64,000 bases of DNA from Isoetes taiwanensis (taxonomy: Eukaryota; Streptophyta; Lycopodiopsida; Isoetales; Isoetaceae). The notes beneath the pieces were generated by a model. The model was given only the letters and a program-made list of their open reading frames with translations. It ran no database searches and was not told where the DNA came from. Both the position numbers and the translations under genes were made by a program. The number at the start of each line of letters is the position of its first letter. Position 1 is the first letter of the stretch. Where the stretch lies: contig JAJEKV010000002.1 of NCBI GenBank assembly GCA_021234155.1, positions 13,415,039 through 13,479,038 of the forward strand, in the 5' to 3' direction. Positions 11,127-23,142 of the stretch are shown here, piece by piece.

Positions 11127-13315
11127 AGCAAGGTAAAGCAGAATCCATGGTATACTGTTGTTGAATGTCTCGGATCTGTGCGGAGAAGCTCCTGTTCAAT
11201 AACTCAATAACTGTAGATAGCCTCATGATTAATGCCACATATAACCGTTTGCACTATCCTTATTAGGAGCTTGGCATCTAATTTTGTTGAACCCAAGCTT
11301 TACTAGTTCTGGGATCCGTGCTACTCCATAACTGTCTTGTCTGAAATAACATGTTGCAGGTTAGATCTTCTTTTTGTTAAACCTGACCAATTCATGAAGC
11401 ACGATAAACATCAAATGATCAATATATAGTGCATATATTAGATTTCAATAAATAATGAGCTATGGCATTTTTGTTGTTTGATATAGTTGAAGACAACGAA
11501 ATCTTACAAGGTAGGAACACAGCTCTATGATCAGGCATGTGTGACACAGGCTCTTATCAGGCATGGTCAGAGCGCCTTAGGGAAGCACAGGTTCTTATGC
11601 CTATCCTACTTAGTGTTTTTGAATTTGGTGCCAAAATGTTATAGCAACCTTGGCAACGATTCTTCTTTTTGTCCTCGGATTAAGTGGAAGAACCAATAAC
11701 TGCGGGAGAAGATAATGCGTTGAATTCGTTTGGGTAAGTTGAACTAAGCTCGCAATGCAAGTGGACTGTTCAAGGCTGCGAGATGTAATAAGAACTGTGC
11801 CAGTTCTATTTTAAAATGGCATTTTTAAATGCCACCATTTGTACACAGATTTAGGCTTTGCTGCTGTTACTCATGGTATATATAGGGTTGTTGAATGCAT
11901 AATACGAAAGCTTATTATGCTAAAAGGAGATTAAATATGTGGAAAACTTCTTTTGGACCAGGTGGAAACATCAATTGGCTGCATCAATCATTGTAAGGCA
12001 ATTCAGGACTTGAAGATTGAATCACCAGATAGAGGAGCCATAAGATTATGTATTGCAAGGGGATCCGTGTACCACAGTAGCCAATGCAGATTGTAGATCG
12101 ACGCTAAAGTTCATCTTTTTGTGTATGAAATAATCACTGGTCACCGTTACTGTTCATCTATATTTGATATTCAAAGGTTGGGTTATAGACTGTTGAATAT
12201 GCAGTGATATTTTATGATGCTAACTCCATAATATGCTCCTCCTTTGTCTTGAAAAATCCATTTTAGCGAGATGCAATTTGAGTGCCATTTGATAATCTAG
12301 TTCTTAATTCTGCTACAACATTTTCATTTCTATCTATAGTTCTTAAAACTGTGCTATGCACATATTTAAGTTAATCTGTTTGATGCTACTCAACGTTTGG
12401 TCTGGGGACATATCAGTCAAGTGCTTCTATCAGTTGTATAACACTAGTCAAGTGCTTCTATCATTTGTATAACACTAGATACAACGACCAAAATTGTCAC
12501 TAATGATGACATACATGGAAATTTCCGATAAGGGACGAGGTGGCCTTTGTTTTCCTTTATAGCAAACTGTTTTTAATTTAAGAGATCTAGCAAGCACAAA
12601 ATTGACAAGACACTGTTGCTAACATAGTGTGAATGAGATAGAACAACATCATCCAACTAGAAATTCTTTAGCTCATAACTTCTAGCAAATGCATAAACAA
12701 AAGCAACATCTGTATCTCAATGCCCATCACAGAATGTCTTTAAATCGAAATTCACTCTTAAAATTAATAAGATTTCTGGACAAAGCCACTTTACATATCA
12801 TATGAAACAATTAAAAGGACATGGCATACTAGATATGGCTTCTCTAACTTCATTTAAAAGCAGGCAATAAAAAGCTTGGTGATGGCGGACTAGTCAACTG
12901 CATTACAATATCAGTAAATGAGGTCTTCGAAGAAGTTACTTGGGCCTTATTCACTCCTCATCAAATAGCACATCTATGTGTTAAAGGTACTTGCTTTGAT
13001 AAACGCCACAACATACACTGAAATAACTGCAAAATTATAAGCTCTATCTACAAGCTCTACCTATCAGAGGTTCTGATGGCTGATTTTTAACCCTTTTGAT
13101 TGGGACTTTTAAAACAAATGCAGGACAAGATAAACCATTAGACAGATGGAAACAGGTTCTTCTCATAATAGTTTAAGAAGGTACAGAGTTTAAAAGCTAT
13201 TTCTTCAGCATATTAACAAAATATGCCAATGGAAGTAAATGGATGTCCCACAAAACCTTCTTAGTCTTTAACAAAATTTGCCAACGGCAATAAGTGGACA
13301 TCTCACAAAATCTTC
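11127..13315. other. Intergenic, no gene recognised
   Basis: AT-rich, with only short unrelated frames. The only structure seen is the 31-bp tandem duplication at 12417-12478. Confidence 0.5.
12417..12478. repeat. 31-bp tandem duplication
   Basis: Two adjacent units (12417-12447 and 12448-12478) differ at one base: each reads TCAAGTGCTTCTATCA, then (g/t)TTGTATAACACTAG. This is probably a recent slippage duplication. Confidence 0.9.
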
Positions 13316-14041
13316 TTAGTTTTGAGAAGTTTCTTCACATCTGCTGTCTCTTTGGCTGAACCCTTGTTCATAGGAAATCACATAAGTACAAACGTTTGTT
13401 GCAGCAGCAACTTTCTTAAGATAAGGAAGCAGGTCATCAATCAAGTACATTCCACTTCCAGCCTCAGATTGACAGCTAAAGGAGTGTGGTACAATGTATG
13501 GGCCTCTAGGATTCCTTAGCCACTTGTACTCAGAATCCTCTATTAGCAGAGTATTTGAGGAATTGTACGGCATTTTGGACCAAACTGTTTAGAGCTCTTT
13601 GAGGAATATTTTCCTGCCCAGAGTGTGAAGATGATCGACATCTGTGGGCTCACATTGTGTTTGGTCCCAAATAAATTCAAATTTGCTGCGCATATCTTCA
13701 GAAAATACAGTCTCGAGCATTGTAGCCAAGTTTTATTTGCTCAATGTTGACCACATTGCTACCGCAAAGTATTTCATACACTCTTTAATAAACTCTACAT
13801 AGCCTGGTCTTGTTATGACATTAAACCTGCCAATCTGATGGATCAATGAATTTGGGTGTTTCCTAGGTAGTCTCTCACCAGCATCGAATCTCTTCACGAA
13901 GATTCGATTCACATCTATTATTAGAAGCCTATTCTCTAGCCTGTAATGTTGGATAATCTTTAGCATAAAACGACATATATACCATAAGTATATCAATAAT
14001 ATATTCACCTTGCAGATGGAGTAGTTTTGGCAGGACTGCAT
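13316..14041 (-). pseudogene. FCP1-like HAD phosphatase domain, two in-frame stops (copy 2)
   Basis: One frame runs from 14041 down to 13316 and carries the domain in order: LLIIDVNRIFV (first motif, here D-x-N as in many plant FCP1-like proteins), ITRPGYVEFIKECMKYFAV with MWST, FEFIWDQTQC, SNTLLIEDSEYK, and the end helix LIDDLLPYLKKVAAATNV. It is broken by a TAA at 13733-13735 and a TAA at 13589-13591, each removable by one base. It covers more of the family than the copy at 4.7 kb. The Asn in the first motif would weaken or abolish classic phosphatase chemistry. It lies downstream of the minus-strand coiled-coil/RING relic, as in copy 1. Confidence 0.75.
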
Positions 14042-16534
14042 ACGTCTTTAATTGGGGAAGTCATTGACCTGCAACCATTTCACAAATAATTAATTCTTGT
14101 AGTATGGAACAAAAGGGCGTTTGGAGATATGCTCTCATCTTGTATTCATCTTCCTGCAGCATTACAGCATTACGAGCATAAAGTATGGTCAGAAATCTTG
14201 ACATCTAATGACAAACGTAAAATTATAAATGATACATACATTTGGCCTTTCTGGCTAATTTGTTTAGCTCTTCTTCATATCATATGGTTACCACTGCATT
14301 CAAAAGTTACCATCCTTTTAGTTCTATTTTCAGTTTGATAAGACCTAGAAAGCAGAACATTAAACCAGCTAGAAACATGAAAATTCTTTAAGTACGTCTG
14401 TACCCCTAATAGTATATTGCATGTCCCATGCGCAGCTTTAACAGTGAAGGAAATCACATCTAACATGCCACTTACATTATCTTATTCTCTATTCGTGAAG
14501 TTTTCATTCCATCTTTACAACCTTCTCCAGCAGAGAAAATCACATCATAGCATGCTACTTACGCTGTCGGATTCTCCTTTGGTGAAGCCTGGTTTCCACC
14601 TTTGCACATCCTCTTTAGAATTTTGGTGGTGCACAAGAAGTCATCTACTATGCTGTCATATGCCATACAGTGATTTCTTTAACAAGTATTACTTTAATTA
14701 AATTTTCTCAAAGCAGACATCAAGTATGCAATTTTCAAAGCACGCACCTGTATTTTGACATTCATAAGTATTTCTTCTTGGTGTTCCAATATCACCGTCC
14801 CCTATTTCAACATCTACAACAAGAACGACACTATTATCAAGAGGTAGACTTGTAAGATTTAAAATTGATACACTGACCCGAAATTTCATGTAGCACTAAA
14901 CTTCTTGTTGCCTTTGTCTTAGGTGGTCCTTGTTTATCTATGCTACATCCTTTGACTACTGGGGATCTTTCGTAAGATCGTCGTATTTGCAAATTCAAAT
15001 CCTTCGGTGTGGTACAACTTGTAAGTCTATTATGTGGCCGATCATTCTCTCGTTGCAAGTTGGGGGATATACAAATGTGTTTGACCTGCTGCTCATTTCC
15101 ATGCTTCGATCTGAGTGGTATGATCCATGTTTGTATCGAGTCATCCTTTAGAAAGACTCCAGACTTATCTGCATCTAATTTTTCAGAAATTTTATGCCCT
15201 TGGTTACAATCTAGTAAATACCTCTTTTTGCTTCTCTAACTTGCTCATCCAATCATCCTCAGACTCAACAACCCATGTAATCCTTTCCTTTGTAGCTGAT
15301 GATGATTTTTTTGCTGCCAAACTTGGAATAGCATTTCTTGCATTACCCAATAACTCAAGGTGTGACTACATATATCATTTTTCAATGTGATACTCTTAAT
15401 TAATCTCGAAGGGCTCATGTGCTAGGAGCAACATTATGAGCTCAAACACTCAAAAAACTTACTGAAATATTCAAAACACAATCATTCCTGACCAGATTAT
15501 TCAAGTATTAGAACCCCATGCGTTCCTATGTTAAATTAGACAACACATCTTCTACAAGCAACAGATCTATAAAAATTAATGAGCTTTGCATGCTGCATGA
15601 ACTTTGCAAGCTGCAAGCAATGTCATCGGCATACAAAGGTAAATGTATCAGGCAAGACACTTTCTGAATGCACTTGCCTTGACAAGCTCAACCATATGCT
15701 ATGCTTTGCCATATCCCATACATGTTAATGAGAGGCAGCATTCCCAAAAGACGACCCAATTTAAGCTCATGCCTAAGAATCTGACCATGAATGAGTCTAC
15801 AAATAACATGCCAAATAACATGCCTTCAAGGTACATTTTGTGAAACATTTGAAAAGCTTTTTCATCCGTGTCCATATCCATGTTTTATTGAGTTTGCAGC
15901 TTTGTATGGGTTCTTGAGGATGAGGGGAGGCAGATCTTGTCAATAGTGTTGCTCAAGATAATGCCAATGGAAGTTAATATGCAAGGGTACATTCAAAATA
16001 CCTCCTAAATGCCAAAGACACCGATTTACTCGAGAGTAAATCTAAAGTAAATAAAGTACTTTACCAAGGCAAAGTAGCCACAATATCTAAAGTGCTAACA
16101 GAATAATACTTAAAGTACTACGAAGGTACTTCGATACTATTTCATAGTAAGTTATATTGCTAACCTACCTAAACTTCTCCACAAGGAACCATAGTATCTA
16201 AGGTGCCTATAGTATCTAGAGTGCTCATGGAATCTTACTCAAAGTACTAAACAAGGCATTTAGGTATGACTAATACTTTCTCTAACGATAGATACTTCAT
16301 GTTCAAGCCAGCTAACATTCTCCACAACTACTCATTCACACACAACTAACTAATTCCAGCCACTGAACACAAGCATCAACATCTTTTTTCTAAAAGAAAG
16401 AAGCATGCATCCAAGCAGCCACATTTGAAAATGATTCAAGGCATGATAGTTAAAACAGAGATTCGAAGAGGACATATACCTGTGTCATGAGTTGTAATCC
16501 CAATACTTTGAAGCCAATCTCTACTGACCTCTTG
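14042..16534. other. No recognisable gene; expected position of a Ulp1 domain in copy 2
   Basis: By analogy with copy 1, a linker and Ulp1 domain would lie here on the minus strand. I searched by eye for the Gln...DSCG motif on the minus strand and did not find it. A short minus-strand stretch near 15.2-15.3 kb (EDDWMSKLEKQKEVF) looks exon-like, but I cannot assign it. The rest is AT-rich. Confidence 0.4.
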
Positions 16535-17726
16535 AATACAAACACAACAAAGATTTGAAATCTTAAAGGTATAGACCGCACAGGACAAATGAAAGGAATG
16601 CATGCATGGACAAATTATAGCAGCATATTGGAGGTCTTTATAGCCAAATCCACAAAATCCACATATTGCTATTTCAACCTTAATTGTGTTACATCTTCAT
16701 TAGGACTTGATGGTTGTGGAATGATCAGCATGCTCCCTCCCTCTTGTACTGCACGAATGAATGATTCTAATCTTATTTTCCTACAAGTTATATCCTCGTT
16801 TGTGTTCTTTTGTTTTTTATGGAGCTCGTCCTTCAACTTTACTCCACGTTCCATTCCTTCGATCTTTTCCTCATTGGTGATTAAGCTTCTCATATTTGCG
16901 CTTACCATGTAACTCATTCCAAGCTCTTCCATGTGTAGCTTTTCCACTTCAACTTCTAGTTTCTTTTTCCATCAATTTTTTCATGATATTGAAGCTTGAG
17001 CTCCACACTATCTCGAGATCTAGGGCTCAATTTCTCAACGAGTTTTGAATGCATATCAAGCTCTTTTCTCTTTGCTTCAAGTTCTACCTTCACACTCTCA
17101 AGTTTCAAATTCAAACTAGCAATTTGCTCTGTTATATACTTAGAATTTGCTTTAGCACTTTCTAATTCCATCAAGGCAGCTTGCCAACTCTCATAATGGA
17201 CGCGTACCTCTTCATTTGCGACTGCATTTTTCAGAATATTCACATGCTCTTCAAGCACTTGGATGAATTTAGTAGCAAGAATTGACGATAAATTCAAGTC
17301 ATGATGTTGTTGCAGCTTCTCATCCTTTTCCTGCTCATTCTTTTGTTGAGGTTGCTCATCTTGTTTTTTTTTCTTAGACCAGTCCTGAGCATATTCACGC
17401 ACACTATCCCAATCAATATTAATGCCATGTTTTCATGCTGCAAAACATCGCGCCATATACATTGGAGCACGATACAATTCAGTCTTAGTCTGAAATATCT
17501 GCTTGTACATACTCAAGAACTCAACTTTCAATGGCTTCTTAAGACGTGACAGATTGAATCCTTGTTTGCCATCTTTTTTACCAATGCCCCATATATCAAT
17601 AAACATATCCTCTGTTAAATACATCTTCACTTGGGAGCATGAAACAATGGTGTCTTCTTGAGTTATCCACTCTTCCTTGCGGTTTGATGTTACGGGATCT
17701 TCTAAACCATAAGAGCTATGACTCAC
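16535..17726 (-). pseudogene. Coiled-coil/RING-like protein, diverged second copy
   Basis: Read downward, the frame starts near 17726 and matches the copy at 1.2 kb in its globular segment (KVEFLSMYKQIFQTKTEL aligns with LAENFYKHYEIVFGKREV). It then hits an in-frame TGA at about 17433 (AA*KHG) and continues as a long coiled coil to 16956. A frame change in an A-rich run leads to more coil (KLHMEELGMSY). A second change leads to the finger at 16535-16663: CGFC, then CMHSFHLSC, then CCVC. The RING spacing agrees with copy 1 but the sequence is only distantly similar, so the duplication is old. The stop and two frame shifts make this copy unlikely to be expressed as one protein. Confidence 0.65.
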
Positions 17727-19297
17727 TTTTTATAGGACTGGGTGAAAGTTTCTCCAAGCTACATGAAACTCTTTGTTTCTTCAGTTGTCGAGGAGATGCC
17801 ATGTCTCTATGAATTTTCTTCATGCTGCACCTATGAAATAGATCCCAATATAAACGTTAGTAAAATTTAGAACCTAAATATGCACAAGGAATATATGTCT
17901 ATGTACCGAAACAAATACTATTCAAACAGAGTTGGGATAGTTATGGAGGAAAGATGCAGCCATATGGTAGAGGTCTAGCATGCAGTAAACTTGTGAAGCT
18001 TGATCTGCAAACATCCTCCAAATGCCATTGGTTGCTGGATGCATTCAAGATTGGAAGATGCTAGCATATGTTCTCAAATATCATATGCTTGGTCTGATCC
18101 TCAATTCAAGCTCTCAAATGAATACTTGTAAGGAAGAAAATAGCAATTTAACATTTTTAGTAATAGATATCGAATACAGGTTAATCTTATTGAACAATAT
18201 CCCGTTAGTAGTTATCAGTACAACACAATCTTATTGTTAAATCAGCCTAGAGTACATACTAATGTAGAGACATATATGCATTATAAGATAATCACAATGC
18301 TAATAAATTAAATAGTCTATTAGAAGGATGTATGTACCTTGGAATGAAGCAGGCATCCTATGTCCCATTGGAAATCTATTTAATTAAAACCCAAGTAATT
18401 TGGACTACTACTAGTGGTGTGAATGATACCACGAAAATGATACGGAGCATGTTCATTAGAGTGAGGTCAAGACTGATACAAAACGCCAAGTGCTTTTTCC
18501 TCACATCCTAAACATTGACTTTTAACGATCTAGTTCATGCTCTAAATATTCAGAATAGATGAAAAGACTAGCGCTATCATTTGTTTTGCCAGTTTGATGA
18601 AAGAGGTTAATAAGAAACTTACAATGATTTAAAATTCAAGGGCTTTGCTCCAATATGAATTAAACTCCTGCAAATTGCATGGTTTTGCTTTTCAAGTGAA
18701 GCGATTGGCTACAGATCTCAGTGCTTGTTGTTGATTCAGCGAACCTGAATGCAGAAAATGAAGTTAGATACATGATGAAAGCAAAGATTGCTTCTAAATT
18801 AATAGGCTTACGATGTTTACATCTATCAAAATCAAACATAAGATTGTCGTATTGGAGACAAAAGAACAAAACAGACGCAATTTGTTGTGTTCTAGACTTT
18901 GCCCATTTGAGATGAGACGCATCCAGAACAGGGGGCATGTTTCGGTAAAATTGGGATAGAGATATCTTTATTTCGAGATAGCGACTCTCCATTAATTTTG
19001 CCTCCTCCATTTATGGCTCGAATCTAATTTCAAATTTTGTCGACCTAGTAGCGAAAGTGCTTTTGAAAAAATTACCCACGGTGTGTATTTTCTAGGGTTC
19101 CAAAAGTGGAACACCGTAGTGTGCTTATGCCCACCTGTTCAGGGTCTCAAGGCCAAGGCCGACAGCACCGGTGGCAACCTAGGAACTTGTTCGGCCGGGA
19201 ACACGACGACGAACAAGACGTGACAATTGAAACAGTAAATGCAAGGTTGGCTCAGATGAGGAATCAGATGCAGCAGTTACTACAATGGGCAACACCA
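17727..19297. other. No gene recognised
   Basis: Includes a 116-codon minus-strand frame (18660-19010) without a known domain and a 73-codon plus-strand frame at 19106-19327 (rich in Gln and Arg) that might be a retrotransposon gag scrap. Neither is secure. Confidence 0.4.
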
Positions 19298-19865
19298 CTA
19301 ATGCATGCTCAAGAGTATATAAAATAGATCTTGATGATCCACAAAGAACTTGATTTTGCTACCCAGCAGATAGTGGCAGAACCGTTGCACACAAAAAATG
19401 AGTCCGAGCACTTCCCGTTCTGAGGCAGAATAGTTTTTCTCTGCAGGGTTGAGTTTCCTGCTCATAGAAAATCGGTTTGTCAAGTTGAGATTTGTATTCC
19501 TGGGAGAGAACATCACTAATAGCAAAAGTGAAAACATCAACATGGACGGGAATGGTTTGTCCCATTGAGGTAGAACAAGAACAGGGGCTTGAGTAAGCAA
19601 AACCTTCAATCTTTGAAAGGCTGCATCAAGTGGATTCATCACCCGTGAGTTCGATGGGATCAACAATGGCAGCTAGTCCATGAATGAAAGTAGCATAATA
19701 ATTGACTTTTTCAAGAATGGAGCGCGTCTCCTTACTGTTGGTAGGTGCCTGAGCCTTGAGAACACAACTAATCTTGGCAGGGTCCGTGGTAATGCCTTCT
19801 GTACTGGCAACATGGCCTAGAAGAACACCTGAAGTGACGCAAAAAGTACACTTCTCAGGGTTCAA
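19298..19865 (-). pseudogene. Gypsy RT thumb/connection and RNase H fragment
   Basis: Encodes LNPEKCTFCVTSGVLLGHV and the thumb (TRSILEKVNYYATFIHGL). After a shift near 19626 come FQRLKVLLTQAPVLVLPQWD and the start of RNase H (NYSASEREVLGLIFCVQRF, FFVDHQDLFYIL). The fragment ends inside RNase H. It continues the RT half at 23.7-24.0 kb across the insertion. Confidence 0.8.
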
Positions 19866-21292
19866 ACTTTCTCATAAATTTGTAAAGGATCTTTAAAATA
19901 AAGTTTTAGATCTAGTAAGTTACTTGCATTTTCTTTTGAACTAATCTATCGTTTAAATTTTGGTTATATAAACAAGTAGAAAACTTTTTAGATTTTTTTC
20001 CATGTAAGTTTGCCTAACATGGGATTTTTTATGCGGAAAAATATTTTCGATAATCCAAAAATTACCACCAAAGTACAGAAACTTTAGGTTGGAGCAGCCT
20101 ATCCCAAAGCCAGTGCCATGTGCAAGCCGCATGGGTTCCGGGATATGTAATTGCCGTTCATTTGGCAATGGGAGGGGACGTGAAGCTAAGAGCAGACGGT
20201 ATATAGAACGCTTGCCTTTGTGAATATTATCATGACAACCCCATCGCACCCTTTCCGTGACGCCTTCTAATATGAGAGGCAAGTATGACGGTATATAGAT
20301 GGTATATAGAGCGGACAAGGTACTTGCGTTTGTGAATATCATCATGACAACCCCATCGAACCATTTCCGTGACGCCGACTTCTAATATGACGTCGACTAA
20401 TACGCCGATTGTTCCATATATAGTACGAAATTAAATTCTGATTTTTTGTCAGTTGGCTTCCTAAGTTATCACCATCATACATGGCAATTTTTCAAATTTC
20501 CAGATAAGGATTCGATCAAAGAGTTGGCATTAGAACAGTCTGAAGTAGGTAGTTGTTGGGGAAGCATAACTAGCACCCTTTCCCAAGTCAAATAGGACTA
20601 GGACTTTGCATGGTCGCCTCGTCACAGGGGAGAGTTCGGACCCCAAAAAAGTTCCCAAAAAAGCATGTCCTGGCAGCGCTCCCTGGAGAGGCCGCACGCT
20701 AATGGCCACCCGTCCTGGAGCTCGGTTCCCCTATCTAACCGTTGAATCCTTCATTCAAGGATCCTGGCTCGAGCAGGTGAAAAAAAATCCAAGTTCGGTC
20801 CGGAAGAACTTACCAAACCGCGAAGCGTCCTACGGGGCACCGTGTAGAAACCAAAGTGTTTTGTCATTCGAACATTGCAGAAGCCCAATGGCGATTCCAC
20901 TTTGCCACATCGTCCGAAATGTCGAAATTACCCTAGGTACAAAGTTACATGGACAGTTTTGCAAAAGAAAGAAACACTTATGCCCTACATGGCAGTATTC
21001 AGCAACCACCTTCTAGGCCAATTGACTAGGAGTGTACTGGACATGGGCTACTTTGGTATTTTTTGAAGAAGAGGTGGTCTTCTGGCCATGAAACTTGGTC
21101 TCCAGGGCAATATCGACGTTCTGAGTCTATTGCCAGAACCAGATCAAGGTTTCGAAGAGGGAAAGTTGCTCATCCCTCGCCCGCCTTCGGGAGAGAACTT
21201 TTGGGGCAGGCTGCTTCGAGGGAGTTTCAAGGGTCCATGCTCTGGCGTCGAACTGGTTTCAAGGCTTTCGGGAAGTTTCAAGAGTGTTGCAC

Positions 21293-22265
21293 TTAGAAGT
21301 CATCCCTTCCGTCAATAGAGCCTTCGGGAGAGGACTTTTGGGGAAAGCTGCTTCTGGAGGGTTTCAAGGGTCCATGCTCTGGCATCGACACTGCCCCTTT
21401 AGTCAAGACACAATGCAAGGTCCTGGTCGAATCTGAAAAGGATAGAGCATCCAAAATGTAAACTCTAGGAGTTGCCAGGTTCTTGAAAGTTTTGCATTTT
21501 GGGGGTCGAGTTTTGATCTTTTGCACTTGGGACCTGGCCAAGAAGCTGCAGTTGGGAATGCGATGCAAAGGGAACTGATAGAATGGAGTTTAGATATGTT
21601 CTCCTCTCGGTGTTGCAACTAGAATTCATCCCTTCCCTCAATAGGGCCTTCAGGAGAGGACTTTTGGGGGAAGCTGCTTCTGGAGGGTTTCAAGGGTCTG
21701 TGCTCTAGCATCGACATCCCCCCTCCACATCAAGACACAGAGCAAGGTCCTGGTCGAATAAAACAAGGATAGGGCCTCCGAAATGTAAACCTTGTAAGTT
21801 TTCAGGTTCTTGAAGGGTTTGCATTTTCAGGGTCAATTTTCAGTCTTTTGCACTTGGGACATGGTTGAGAAGCTGCAATTGGGAACATGAAGCAAAGGGA
21901 ACAAGTTTCGATATGTCCTTCTCCTGGTGTTGCAATTAGAAGGCATCCCTTCCGTCGTCATGGCCTTCGGGAGAGGATTTTTGGGGCAAGCAGTTTCCAG
22001 GGGGCTTCAAGGGTCCATGCTCGCATCGACACCCCCCCCCCTCCCCTCCCTCCCCTCCCCGCCCCTGCGTCAAGACATAGCGCAAGCTCCTAGTCAAATC
22101 TGACAAGGAGGATAGGGCCTCCGAAACGTAAACCATCTGAGTTGCCAGGTTCTTGAAGAGTTTGCATTTGGGGGTCATGTAATCGTCGAGAAGCTGCAGT
22201 TGGGAATATGAAGCAAAGGGAACTGACACAATGGAGTTTCGATATGTTCTCCTCCTGATATTGCA
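21293..22265. repeat. Three tandem units of about 325 bp
   Basis: Units start at about 21293, 21619 and 21936. Each opens with TAGAA..CATCCCTTCC and a GGAGAGGA(c/t)TTTTGGGG block, then a block around TCAAGACA(c/t)A, and ends with TGGGAA(t/c)(g/a) AAGCAAAGGGAAC and a TTGCAA step. The GGAGAGGA block also occurs in the flanking direct repeats, so the array probably grew out of them. Unit 3 contains a C-rich run near 22030-22070. Confidence 0.8.
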
Positions 22266-22631
22266 ATTAGAAGTCATCAAGGGCAGCTTTTGCAATTGCA
22301 AGACATTGTTTGGGAACGTTCTACTTAGAGTTGACCTCAACTAGACATTAGACTTGGTCTTAAATTGAATTGAGAATAGAAGCATTGTCAGAATTGCTAG
22401 AATGAAGATAAATGATTGTGGAGAAGCAAAAGCTAGTTCCACTACATAATTGTTATTACCCGACTGGAGCACAAAACTGGACACTGGTGGCTAGACAAGA
22501 CTTCAGTTGGTTGCCTTTCCTGGCAGAAGGTTGTTGGAAGAAGGTTTATGAGAAGAAGGTTTATCTTCATCAGACTTTTCTTACATGAACTTCCAATCGT
22601 TGTAGTCAAAGCGGAAAACAAGTTGCGAATA

Positions 22632-23142
22632 TGCCACCTAGTCTCAAACATGACACATGGCTCAAACATGCTGCCTAGGCTCAAGCCTGCCACATATGCT
22701 TAAACATGCCACCCATGGTCAAACATGACACGTAGGACAAACATGCTACCTATGCTCAAGCATTGGCCCTAGGGTCGACGTGGTCCTAGGGATAAACATG
22801 ATGTGTGGCCCAAACATGCCACCTAGGAGCAAGCATGCCACATAGACTCAAACATGCCATGCAGGCTCAAGCATGCCATGTAGGCTCAAACATGCCACGT
22901 GGCTCAAACATGTCACCTAGGCTAAAACATGACACTTGGCCCAAACATGCCACCTGAGCTCAAACATACCACCTAGGCTCAAATATAACACGTGGGACAA
23001 ACATTCCACCTAGGCTCAAGCATTGCACATAGCGTCGAACATGCCCTAGGTCACAAAAACATGCCACCTAGGCCCAAAGATGACATGTGGGCCAAACATG
23101 CCACCCAGGCTCAAGCATGACACGTGGCTCAAACATGCTCAG
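22632..23142. repeat. Minisatellite with core CTCAAACATGCCACCTAGG
   Basis: About twenty imperfect 19-20 bp units are arranged loosely in pairs, alternating CAAACATGCCACCTAGG and CAAGCATG(a/c)CACGTGG forms. Many units contain CACGTG or CCTAGG palindromes. Short frames across it encode nothing repeated that I would call a protein. Confidence 0.85.

Noticed and set aside
22632-23142. CRISPR-like array
   Set aside because: Units are contiguous and degenerate with no unique spacers, and the surroundings are eukaryotic; it is a minisatellite.
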